The notes below the pieces were generated by a model. That model ran no database searches. It was not told the origin of the DNA and saw only the letters and a list, made by a program, of their open reading frames with translations. From positions 744,001 through 808,000 of the forward strand of contig OZ254080.1 of NCBI GenBank assembly GCA_965267485.1: a stretch of 64,000 nt of DNA, read 5' to 3'. This document shows, in pieces, positions 50,374 to 58,196 of this stretch. The translations under genes and the position numbers were made by a program. This stretch comes from JANQJA01 sp965267485. Its GTDB lineage: Bacteria > Pseudomonadota > Gammaproteobacteria > Pseudomonadales > Azotimanducaceae. The first letter of the stretch is position 1. Each line of letters opens with the position of its first letter.

Positions 50374-50940
50374 TTACTGGTCGATATACTCGAAGGCCTT
50401 GACGATCTTCTGGACGCCAAACACCTGGCGTGCCCGCTCCACCACAGTCTCGGCTTCGTTTCTCGTCAGAAGTCCCATCAGATAAACCACACCGTCTTCG
50501 GTGACGACCTTGACGCGGCTCCCCTCGATCGAGTCGTCGGTGATGAGTGCGGTCTTCACCTTCGTGCTGAGGTAGACATCATTGGAGCGTGCCACCATCG
50601 ACGTTGGCCCGGCGATATCGAGTTCATTGTGAACCGACTTGACGTGGCGCAGTTCTTCGACGGCCTTGCCTGCTGCCTGCCGCGCTTCTTCGGATGGAAC
50701 CTGCCCGGTCAGCAGCACGGTGCCATTGAAACTCGTGACTGAGAGGTGGGCGTCCTCGAGCTCAGGATGCGCCTGCCGCATGACTTTCTTGGCGCGTGAT
50801 TCCGTTGTCTGATCATCCCAATACACCCCGAAGCTTCGTTTGCCGTAGTCCTCGGACACGGGCGTAAAGACAGAGCATCCGGACAACGAAAGTGTGGAGG
50901 CAAGGAGCAGGGTCGTGAGTGCTTGAGCGTATCGGTTCAT
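50374..50940 (-). CDS. dolP: Dual BON-domain outer-membrane lipoprotein DolP
   Basis: DolP (YraP) is a division- and BAM-associated lipoprotein. The 188 residues have a signal peptide with lipobox LSGC at about 18-21. Two BON domains follow, at about 45-110 (DAHLSVTSFNGTVLLTGQVP) and 115-185 (KVKTALITDDSIEGSRVKVV, then GVVYLMGLLTRNEAE). The ATG at 50940 is chosen for the signal peptide. It is last of the lpoA-yraN-dolP set. diaA, usual between yraN and dolP, is missing. Confidence 0.94.
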   Translation of the reverse strand: MNRYAQALTTLLLASTLSLSGCSVFTPVSEDYGKRSFGVYWDDQTTESRAKKVMRQAHPELEDAHLSVTSFNGTVLLTGQVPSEEARQAAGKAVEELRHVKSVHNELDIAGPTSMVARSNDVYLSTKVKTALITDDSIEGSRVKVVTEDGVVYLMGLLTRNEAETVVERARQVFGVQKIVKAFEYIDQ

Positions 50941-50956
50941 GGCCGTGTAGTTTGTT

Positions 50957-51313
50957 TCAGTATCCTTCTGCGGTAAAGGCCCCGGCGATCCATTCGATGT
51001 CTTCGCCGATCGAAACGACGTCGAAACGGTACTCGGCGTCGACGGGTATGCCGCTAACCTGTAAGTAGACCCCGGCAGCACGAATCAGTTTCCGGATTTT
51101 GCTGTGAGTAATCGACTCCGCGCCGGAAAGATGTCGCTTCGACTGGCGCATTCGCACCTCGACGAAACAGACGAGGTTGCCGTCACGCATGATGAGGTCG
51201 ATTTCGCCGGCCTTGCAACGAAAGTTTCGTTGAACGAGTTTGAGCCCGCGGGCCTTGAGGTACTCAAGTGCCCTCGACTCTGCCGCGTGACCGAGTGCGG
51301 TAGTCGTCGGCAC
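50957..51313 (-). CDS. yraN: UPF0102 nuclease-fold protein YraN
   Basis: YraN belongs to a widespread family with a Holliday-junction-resolvase-like fold and uncertain function. The 118 residues show GHAAESRALEYLKARGLKLV near the start, GEIDLIMRDGNLVCFVEVR (the PD-(D/E)xK-like core, with the family's usual EVR), and RFDVVSI with the closing EWIAGAF. It starts four bases after the lpoA stop. Confidence 0.95.
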   Translation of the reverse strand: MPTTTALGHAAESRALEYLKARGLKLVQRNFRCKAGEIDLIMRDGNLVCFVEVRMRQSKRHLSGAESITHSKIRKLIRAAGVYLQVSGIPVDAEYRFDVVSIGEDIEWIAGAFTAEGY

Positions 51314-51316
51314 GCG

Positions 51317-53173
51317 TCAGCGCTGCGTGACTTCCATGACGATTGGCGCCGTCACCGGCTCGCCATCGATGAACTGTGCCCACATGAGCTCGCGATTGAT
51401 GACGTTGGTCTCGTCCAGTTGCAGCACGCCGGTCGTGCCGAAGAGCCTGGAATCGGGGAGTTCTTTCAGCTGCTGCAGCCTCGGGTAGAGTCGGTATGCG
51501 TCAACCCCGAGCGCATAAAACGGTGCAAGCGCCTCGCGCGAAGCGGGCCAGGTCGACTGTATGCGCCGCTGTAGCTTGTCGGTGCTGGTCAGCTTCCAGG
51601 GCATGTCGCAAAACCGGATGCCGTTCAGGTCGATCGCGTCGATGCGGGAATCAGCATAGGCGTGAACGTGCGACGTCGCGTACACGGGCAAGTCGTCGGC
51701 ATAGAAGAACGCGAGTGTGGGATTGAGTCTGCGCGCTTGCGACGGGTTGGCCAGCAGAAAGACGAAGTCGACGTCCTTGCGTCGTCGCGGCGCGAACTCG
51801 AAGCGTTGCCCGGTGATGCGCCGAAGCTCGGCGGCCCGCGCCTCACTCTCGTCGACGTCCAGCAGGGCCTTGACGAGATCAGAGTAGTCGCGCTCGTTGG
51901 CGAAGGCGGCGGCATCGACCAGGTTGCCGCCCAGTGTCGCCCAGGCTTTCTCGAACGTGTCGAAATTACGATTGCCCCAGGCGCTGTCCGGATACAGCAC
52001 GAGTGCGTTTCGCTTGCCCTCGGCTGCGACCTGGCGTGCAACCTGAATGACTTCGTCTTCGGGCGCGAGTCCGAACTGGTAGACATCTGCATTGACCGCT
52101 CCCTCGAAGCTCCGGTTGAGGGCAAGCACGGGCACCGGCAGATCGTCCATGTTTGCGGCTTCAGTGACGCGACTGCGATCCAGCGGGCCAATAATGAGTT
52201 CTGCGCCGTCGCGATGGGCGCGAGCAATGAGCGCAGCGGTCGATTCGCGGCTGGAATCGTACACCCTGATCTGTGGCTCCGCGCCGCTCTCGAAGTGGGC
52301 CGCGAGGAAGCCGTCACGAATTGCCCGGCCGAAGGGGCCGAGATCACCCTGAAGCGGCAGCAGCAGTGCAATCGAGCGCGGCCGGTCCTCCACGATTCTG
52401 GAGAGCACGCGCAGGCTGGCCGGCAGCCTTGATGCGGCCGGATGTTGCGCCCATGCCTTCTTCCAGCGGTTCAGCGCGACCAGTTGTTCCAGCGGATCGT
52501 CCTGGTTCTGCCGAGACAGCGCCGCAAGAGACAGCCAGCCCCGCAGGTCGCTGGTGATCGCGCGCTCTGCCTGATTGAAGAGCGTTTCGGGCGGCAGTTC
52601 CATGAGTGTCGAGAAGATGCGCTCATGGTTTTCATCGCGCGCCGCTTCTTCCAGCAAGTTGTGAATGAAGATTCGCTCGCGTGCGCTGGCGAGAAAGCTG
52701 CGTCCGAGATAATAGGCGTCGGCGCGGATCCTGCCGATTCGAATTTGGTCTTGCTTGCTGAGCGTGCCCGAGAGCAGGTCGGGACGTCGCAGAATGTCGA
52801 GGGCTTCCATGGGACGTTCACTCGCAAGTGCGATCTCGGCGCTGACATAGATTGCGCGCTTGCGCAGTTCCGGGTATTCGCCCGGTGCGACTTGCTCGAG
52901 AATGGCGGCCGCCTGCGCGGGTTTGTCGAGTGCGAGCGCCTGCTCGGCAGCCTCAATCGTCAGCTCGATCGAAGCCGGGGGTGTCGAGCGGCTGGCACGC
53001 GCCAGCAGTTCCTGGATATTGCCGCTGGTGTCGACGGTCGGTGCCGCCCGTGACGTCCCTGGCGTGTCGCTTCGCGACGGTGCGGTGGGTTCGCTGGCAC
53101 AACCGGTAAGCAGCGCAGGAATCAGCATCAGCGCAATGACGGCGCGGTAGAAGGAAGGGCTGTAGATCGTCAA
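51317..53173 (-). CDS. lpoA: Penicillin-binding protein activator LpoA
   Basis: LpoA is an outer-membrane lipoprotein that reaches through peptidoglycan to stimulate PBP1A. The 618 residues have a lipobox LLTGC near residue 24 and an N-terminal TPR-like helical domain (about 40-255). The C-terminal domain is of the periplasmic binding-protein type (about 265-605, with IALLLPLQGDLGPFGRAIRD and GADLIIG-like AELIIGPLDRS). The start is TTG 53173. No other start lies between it and an upstream in-frame stop. The gene is divergent from rsmI. Confidence 0.94.
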   Translation of the reverse strand: MTIYSPSFYRAVIALMLIPALLTGCASEPTAPSRSDTPGTSRAAPTVDTSGNIQELLARASRSTPPASIELTIEAAEQALALDKPAQAAAILEQVAPGEYPELRKRAIYVSAEIALASERPMEALDILRRPDLLSGTLSKQDQIRIGRIRADAYYLGRSFLASARERIFIHNLLEEAARDENHERIFSTLMELPPETLFNQAERAITSDLRGWLSLAALSRQNQDDPLEQLVALNRWKKAWAQHPAASRLPASLRVLSRIVEDRPRSIALLLPLQGDLGPFGRAIRDGFLAAHFESGAEPQIRVYDSSRESTAALIARAHRDGAELIIGPLDRSRVTEAANMDDLPVPVLALNRSFEGAVNADVYQFGLAPEDEVIQVARQVAAEGKRNALVLYPDSAWGNRNFDTFEKAWATLGGNLVDAAAFANERDYSDLVKALLDVDESEARAAELRRITGQRFEFAPRRRKDVDFVFLLANPSQARRLNPTLAFFYADDLPVYATSHVHAYADSRIDAIDLNGIRFCDMPWKLTSTDKLQRRIQSTWPASREALAPFYALGVDAYRLYPRLQQLKELPDSRLFGTTGVLQLDETNVINRELMWAQFIDGEPVTAPIVMEVTQR

Positions 53174-53271
53174 GGAAGTTATCGCTACTCTGCGTCAACA
53201 CAGATCGTAATGCTAACCGGTTTGCGTTTCGAGTTCGCGCGAGCCTTCACACCCGGACTGTCCGAAATCAG

Positions 53272-54105
53272 ATGTCAGCACTGTACGTCGTCGCAACGCC
53301 CATCGGTAATCTCGAAGACCTGACCACCCGCGCAGCGCGAGTCCTGCGTGAGGTGGACGTGATTGCGGCAGAAGACACCCGTCATACGGCGAAGCTGCTC
53401 AGTGCGAACGCTATCCAGACGCCCGTCGTGGCTTGTCACGATCACAATGAGGCTGAAGTGGCGGGCACACTCGTTCAGCGGCTTGTGCGCGGCGAGCAGG
53501 TTGCCCTTGTCTCCGATGCGGGCACGCCGCTGCTGTCTGACCCGGGATACCGGCTCGTTCGGGCGGCGCTCGATGCGGGTGTTCGCGTTGTGCCTGTTCC
53601 CGGTGCCAGCGCGTTGACGGCGGCGCTATCGGTTGCGGGTCTGCCGACCGACCGTTTCTGTTTCGAGGGCTTTTTGTCGGCGAAGCAGGCGCAGCGCGTG
53701 CGTCAGCTCGAGGCGCTGGCCCGGGAGCCGCGAACGATCGTGCTGTATGAGGCGCCGCATCGCATCCAGGCGCTGGTGCAGGATGTCGTGACGACGCTTG
53801 GTGGCGCGCGAGAGATCTCGATCGCGCGCGAGCTGACCAAGCAGTATGAGCAGGTCTGGTCGGGAACGGCGTCGGCGGCCGCAGACGCGCTGGCTGATGG
53901 GAGCATCCCGCAGAAGGGTGAGTTTGTGGTGCTGATCGGTGGGGCTCCACGCAGTGACGATGGCGTGACGGAAGACGACCGGCGCGCCATGTCGCTGTTG
54001 CTGCAGGAACTGCCGCCGGGCAAGGCCGCTGCCCTTGGCGCGGAGCTTCTCGGCAAGCCGCGCAAGGTGCTGTACGACATCGCGCTGCAATTGAAAAAGG
54101 AGTAG
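53272..54105 (+). CDS. rsmI: 16S rRNA (cytidine-1402-2'-O)-methyltransferase RsmI
   Basis: RsmI makes the 2'-O part of m4Cm1402 in the P site. RsmH, later in this window, makes the N4 part. The 277 residues show LYVVATPIGNLEDLT near the start, AEDTRHTAKLL, the SAM-binding DAGTPLLSDPG, VPVPGASALTAALSVAG and YEAPHRI. The lpoA-rsmI divergent order with rnpB behind is conserved in gammaproteobacteria. Confidence 0.97.
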   Translation: MSALYVVATPIGNLEDLTTRAARVLREVDVIAAEDTRHTAKLLSANAIQTPVVACHDHNEAEVAGTLVQRLVRGEQVALVSDAGTPLLSDPGYRLVRAALDAGVRVVPVPGASALTAALSVAGLPTDRFCFEGFLSAKQAQRVRQLEALAREPRTIVLYEAPHRIQALVQDVVTTLGGAREISIARELTKQYEQVWSGTASAAADALADGSIPQKGEFVVLIGGAPRSDDGVTEDDRRAMSLLLQELPPGKAAALGAELLGKPRKVLYDIALQLKKE

Positions 54106-54115
54106 GCTTGCCGCC

Positions 54116-54479
54116 TCGGGAGTCGGCCAGACAGTCGCCGCGAACCTGCCGCAAGGGAGGTTTCGGGGAGGAAAGTCCGGGCTCCGCAGGGCAGGGTGCC
54201 AGGTAACGCCTGGGGGGCGCGAGCCTACGGAAAGTGCAGCAGAAAATATACCGCCACGGCTCCTCGAGTCGCTGGTAAGGGTGAAATGGTGCGGTAAGAG
54301 CGCACCGCACGCCCGGTAACGGCGCGTGGCAGTGTAAACCCCACCCGGAGCAAGACCAAATAGGAACCCGATGTCGTGGCCCGCGACGGGTTCGGGTAGG
54401 TCGCTGGAGATCCGCGGTGACGCGGATCCTAGAGGAATGGCTGTCCACGACAGAACCCGGCTTATCGGCCGGCTCCCGA
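54116..54479 (+). ncRNA. rnpB: RNase P RNA (type A)
   Basis: This is the catalytic RNA that trims tRNA 5' leaders. Conserved blocks appear in order: AGACAGTCGCCGC, GAGGAAAGTCCGGGCTCC, AGGGTGCCAGGTAACGCCTG, GGTAAGGGTGAAA, GGTAAGAGCGCACCG, AAACCCCACCCGGAGCAAG, CAAATAGG and CCACGACAGAACCCGGCTTA. The ends pair (54116-54128 with 54467-54479, one G-U). The size is about 364 bases. It lies ten bases after rsmI, so it may be co-transcribed and processed as well as having its own promoter. An AT-rich stretch with inverted arms AACTTAA/TTAAGTT (54579-54601) lies downstream. Confidence 0.97.
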
Positions 54480-54711
54480 TTCTTGATGTGGGCGGTCCTG
54501 CTGCCTTACGCGCTGCACGGTCGCCAGTATCTGTTCTAAAACCCCGTCTTTTTATCCCCGATTGGTATAACTACCGCAAACTTAAGAAACTACTTTAAGT
54601 TATCGGTCTATCTCGCTGTAAACGATCACGTTGTCGGCGTGACCTGAACGGCTTCCTCGGAAGTTTCCCTAAGTCATTGTGTTTAAAAGATAAATCGAAT
54701 CCGGGCGCTGC

Positions 54712-54740
54712 TTGACAACGCTCTGGACCGCTCCTAATGT
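54712..54740 (+). promoter_or_regulatory. Pmra: sigma70 promoter of the division cluster
   Basis: TTGACA (54712-54717, perfect -35) and TAATGT (54735-54740) are exactly 17 bases apart. Transcription would start near 54747, about 88 bases before mraZ. This is the usual place for the mra promoter that drives the dcw operon. The 232 bases between rnpB and this promoter hold no gene. Confidence 0.82.
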
Positions 54741-54756
54741 GCACGGTGAGGAAAAG

Positions 54757-54780
54757 TGGGAATTTGTGGGATTCGGTGGG
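54757..54780 (+). promoter_or_regulatory. MraZ operator: three TGGG boxes at 10-bp spacing
   Basis: TGGG occurs at 54757, 54767 and 54777, each preceded by G or GT. MraZ is known to bind TGGG-type direct repeats at its own promoter and repress the dcw operon. Here the boxes lie about 10-34 bases after the predicted start site, one helical turn apart, so one MraZ ring could contact all three on the same DNA face. Confidence 0.75.
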
Positions 54781-54834
54781 GAATCGCCGTCGCAAGAGTC
54801 GACAGGTGGCGGCCACCAGCCTGGGAGAAAACCT

Positions 54835-55284
54835 GTGTTCAGGGGCGCTAACAACATCAATCTCGATGCCAAGGGTCGTCTTGCGATTCCTGTCAAATAT
54901 CGGGACATGCTCATGGAGCATTGTAGCGGTGAAATGGTGATCACCATAGACACCGCCGAGCGCGCGCTTCTCATCTACCCGCGACCCGAGTGGGAAGACC
55001 TCGAGCGGAAGGTGCAAGCCCTGTCCAGCTTCAATCCTGCAACGCGCCGCGTCCAGCGCATGCTGATCGGGTATGCCACGGATACCACCCTCGACGCGAG
55101 CGGGCGAATCCTGATCTCACCGCCGCTGCGCGATTACGCGCACCTCGACAAGAAGACGATCATGCTCGGCCAGAGCAACAAGCTCGAGCTCTGGGCTGAG
55201 GAAGTCTGGCAGGAACGCCAGGAAGAATGGCTTTCCGATGCCGGCGGTGAACGTCCGCCTGAACTCGAAAACCTGTCGCTGTAA
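54835..55284 (+). CDS. mraZ: Transcriptional regulator MraZ
   Basis: MraZ is an AbrB-fold repressor of the dcw cluster. The 149 residues form two SpoVT/AbrB-like halves, with NINLDAKGRLAIPVKYR (first) and TTLDASGRILISPPLRDYA (second) showing the paired DxxGR signature. The start is GTG 54835, eight bases after GGGAG. A long in-frame upstream extension crosses the promoter and is rejected. Confidence 0.97.
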   Translation: MFRGANNINLDAKGRLAIPVKYRDMLMEHCSGEMVITIDTAERALLIYPRPEWEDLERKVQALSSFNPATRRVQRMLIGYATDTTLDASGRILISPPLRDYAHLDKKTIMLGQSNKLELWAEEVWQERQEEWLSDAGGERPPELENLSL

Positions 55285-55306
55285 CCCGGGGCACATTGAT
55301 CGAACC

Positions 55307-56227
55307 ATGACGGCTCACCAAACAGTTCTGAAGGACGAAGCGGTAGAGGCGCTCCTCGCCAATCCCGCGGGGCGCTTTGTGGACTGCACCTACGGGCGTG
55401 GTGGTCACACGGCCGCGATCCTTGACCGGCTGTCGCCCGGCGGCAAGCTCATGGTGATCGATCAGGATCTCGATGCCATCGAGGATGCCCAGCGCAAACA
55501 CGGTGCCGATGATCGCGTCATCATCGTGCATGGCTCATTCGCCGATGTGGCGGAGTTCATCGAGCAGCATGACATGACGCCGGTCGACGGCGTGTTGCTG
55601 GACCTCGGCGTATCCTCGCCGCAGCTCGACGTCGCAGAACGGGGCTTCAGTTTCTCCCACGACGGTCCGCTCGACATGAGAATGGACCAGAGCCGGGGAC
55701 CCACGGCAAGTGAATGGCTCGCGAAGGCGGACGAGCGTGACATCTCCTACGTGATCAGCCGCTACGGCGAAGAACGCTTTGCGCGGCGTATTGCCCGCGC
55801 GATCGTGGCCGCACGCGAAGAGGCCGACATTACGACCACCGGTCAGCTGGTCGACATCATCGACGGCGCCGTGCCGAGGCGCGAGCAGCACAAACATCCG
55901 GCGACGCGAACGTTCCAGGCGATCCGTATCCACGTCAATGGCGAACTCGAGGCGCTCGAAACATGCCTTCGTTCAATCGTCTCTGTGCTGGCGACCGGTG
56001 GCCGGCTTGTCGTGATCAGCTTTCACTCCCTCGAAGACAGGATCGTGAAGCGATTCATGCGCGACCTTGCGCGCGGCGAGCAACTGCCTGATCGCCTCCC
56101 GGTGCGTGACGCCGACATCAAGCGCACACTTCGCCTGGTCGGTAAGCCGGTCAAGCCCGGCGACACCGAGGTCGACTCAAATCGGCGAGCGCGCAGTTCG
56201 ATCATGCGGGTGGCAGAAAAGCTATGA
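55307..56227 (+). CDS. rsmH: 16S rRNA (cytosine-1402-N4)-methyltransferase RsmH
   Basis: RsmH (MraW) methylates N4 of C1402, completing m4Cm with RsmI. The 306 residues include VDCTYGRGGHTAAILDRL (SAM loop), MVIDQDLDAI, GVLLDLGVSSPQLD, RTFQAIRIHVNGELEAL and VVISFHSLEDRIVKRF. The ATG at 55307 has a weak Shine-Dalgarno. It overlaps ftsL by four bases. Confidence 0.97.
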   Translation: MTAHQTVLKDEAVEALLANPAGRFVDCTYGRGGHTAAILDRLSPGGKLMVIDQDLDAIEDAQRKHGADDRVIIVHGSFADVAEFIEQHDMTPVDGVLLDLGVSSPQLDVAERGFSFSHDGPLDMRMDQSRGPTASEWLAKADERDISYVISRYGEERFARRIARAIVAAREEADITTTGQLVDIIDGAVPRREQHKHPATRTFQAIRIHVNGELEALETCLRSIVSVLATGGRLVVISFHSLEDRIVKRFMRDLARGEQLPDRLPVRDADIKRTLRLVGKPVKPGDTEVDSNRRARSSIMRVAEKL

Positions 56228-56541
56228 ACCTTGCCGCCTCACCCCTTTACAAGCTCGTCGTGTGGCTGGTGCAGTGGCAGCAGCTCAGCGTCTGCCTGCT
56301 CGTGCTTTGTCTCATGCTCTCTGCGCTCGGCGTGGTTTACGCGACGTTCGAAACGCGTCGACAATATGCCGAGATCCAGCGGCTCGAACGTCAGCAGGAC
56401 TATCTCGACAGTGAATTCGAGAAACTGTTGCTCGAACAGAGCGCGTGGGCGGATTACTCCCGTGTCGACCAGCTTTCACGTGAAGAGCTGGACATGGCGT
56501 CACCGAAGGCCGACGACATTATCGTGGTGACGAGACGATGA
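56224..56541 (+). CDS. ftsL: Cell division protein FtsL
   Basis: FtsL is a bitopic divisome protein that forms the FtsQLB core. The 105 residues have a short cytoplasmic N-terminus, one membrane helix (about 18-38) and a periplasmic coiled coil (RQYAEIQRLERQQDYLDSEF, then EKLLLEQSAWADYSRVD). The low sequence conservation is typical, and identity rests on length, topology and place between rsmH and ftsI. Confidence 0.92.
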   Translation: MNLAASPLYKLVVWLVQWQQLSVCLLVLCLMLSALGVVYATFETRRQYAEIQRLERQQDYLDSEFEKLLLEQSAWADYSRVDQLSREELDMASPKADDIIVVTRR

Positions 56542-58196
56542 TGGCGCTGGGGCGGGTTCATGTGTTCATGGCGATGTTCGTCATGCTGGCGCTTGCGATG
56601 TCCGCGCGCGTGGTCTATCTCAATGCCGTAGAGCGCGAGTTTCTGCAGGGCCAGGGCGATGCCCGCACGATCCGGTTCGAGCGGATCAATGCGCATCGCG
56701 GCATGATCACTGATCGTCACGGCAAGCCGCTCGCGATTTCATCGCCGGTTTCCTCGCTCTGGGCGAATCCGAAAGAACTGCTCGAGACGGACGACCTGGG
56801 CGAACTCGCCGCCGCCTTCGATGTGCCGGAGGAGGAATTCGAGGCAAGGCTGCGTCGCAACATCGGCAAGGACTTCCAGTACCTGCGCCGCATGATGCCG
56901 CCGCCGGAGGCCGAGAAGATACTCGACCTGGGCGTACCTGGTGTGTACGAACAGCGGGAGTATCGCCGGTTCTATCCCACCGGTGAGGTTGCTGCCCACC
57001 TTGTGGGCTTTACGAACATCGACGACAAGGGCCAGGAGGGCGTCGAACTCTCCTTCGATGAATGGCTGCGCGGTGAACCCGGCAAGAAAAAGGTGCTGCG
57101 AAATCTCTACGGGCAGACTGTTCGGGACATCAGGCCCATGGTCGAGGCGAGGCCGGGCAAGTCGCTCGAGCTCTCGGTCGATCTGCGCCTCCAGTATCTC
57201 GCCTATCGCGAGCTCAAGTCTGCGGTCAGCGCTCACAACGCGGAGTCTGGCTCGATCGTCATCCTCGACGTCGATTCGGGCGAAGTGCTGGCCATGGTCA
57301 ATCAGCCGTCCTACAACCCGAATAATCGGACGAGTCTCGATCTCGCGGCGGTTCGCAATCGTGCTGCAACCGACGTGTTCGAGCCGGGCTCTACGGTCAA
57401 GCCGCTGACGGCAGCCGTCGCAATGGAATCCGGTGCGATGACGGCGGCCTCCGTTGTCGACACGAATCCCGGCTTTATCCATGTCGAGGGCAAGACGATT
57501 CCGGATCCGGTGAATTACGGCGAACTCACACTGGCGGAGATCATCGCGAAGTCGAGCCAGGTCGGCATCACCAAGGTCGCGCTCCAGCTTGACGAATTCG
57601 AGATCTGGGAGATGTTTCGGTCGATGGGCTTCGGCGAGGCGACGGGCATCGGATTTCCTGGCGAGAGCAATGGCTACCTGCCGAACCATCGTCGCTGGAA
57701 GGACATCGAGCGTGCGACTTTCGCCTACGGGTACGGACTGACCGTAACGCCGCTGCAACTCGCCAAGGCATACATGACGTTGGCCCGTGGTGGTAGCCGT
57801 ATCGATGTGTCGCTGCTGAAAGGACAGGAAACCAGTGCCACCCGGGTGATGGATGAAGAGACCGCGGGCGAAATCCGGCGAATGATGCTGCACGTGACCG
57901 AAGGTGACGGCACAGGCTCGCGAGCCAGCGTCGACGGGTACAGCGTCGCCGGCAAGACTGGCACGGTTCGCAAGGTGGGCGAAACGGGTTACGACGACAC
58001 CCGGCACCTCGCGTTCTTTGCGGGCATGGCGCCCGCGGACGACCCCCGTATCGTTGCGGTGGTCATGATCAACGATCCCAAGCAGGGCGAGTACGGTGGC
58101 GGTGCGGTTGCAGCGCCGGTGTTTGCGCGAGTCATCGAAGGCGCGCTGCGCCTGCTGAATGTCGCGCCGGACAATCCCATGGGAACGATCGGGTGA
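56538..58196 (+). CDS. ftsI: Septal peptidoglycan transpeptidase FtsI (PBP3)
   Basis: FtsI crosslinks septal peptidoglycan with FtsW. The 552 residues have one N-terminal helix (about 8-28), a dimerisation region beginning INAHRGMITDRHG and the transpeptidase domain with the STVK motif (S285, K288 in FEPGSTVKPL) and KTGT later. The second motif, usually SSN, reads SSQ at 339-341. It overlaps ftsL and murE by four bases each. Confidence 0.97.
   Translation: MMALGRVHVFMAMFVMLALAMSARVVYLNAVEREFLQGQGDARTIRFERINAHRGMITDRHGKPLAISSPVSSLWANPKELLETDDLGELAAAFDVPEEEFEARLRRNIGKDFQYLRRMMPPPEAEKILDLGVPGVYEQREYRRFYPTGEVAAHLVGFTNIDDKGQEGVELSFDEWLRGEPGKKKVLRNLYGQTVRDIRPMVEARPGKSLELSVDLRLQYLAYRELKSAVSAHNAESGSIVILDVDSGEVLAMVNQPSYNPNNRTSLDLAAVRNRAATDVFEPGSTVKPLTAAVAMESGAMTAASVVDTNPGFIHVEGKTIPDPVNYGELTLAEIIAKSSQVGITKVALQLDEFEIWEMFRSMGFGEATGIGFPGESNGYLPNHRRWKDIERATFAYGYGLTVTPLQLAKAYMTLARGGSRIDVSLLKGQETSATRVMDEETAGEIRRMMLHVTEGDGTGSRASVDGYSVAGKTGTVRKVGETGYDDTRHLAFFAGMAPADDPRIVAVVMINDPKQGEYGGGAVAAPVFARVIEGALRLLNVAPDNPMGTIG

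Noticed and set aside
54579..54601. rnpB terminator at the AT-rich inverted repeat
   Set aside because: The arms are only 7 bp with a 9-base loop and no following T-run, and they lie 100 bases past the RNA end.
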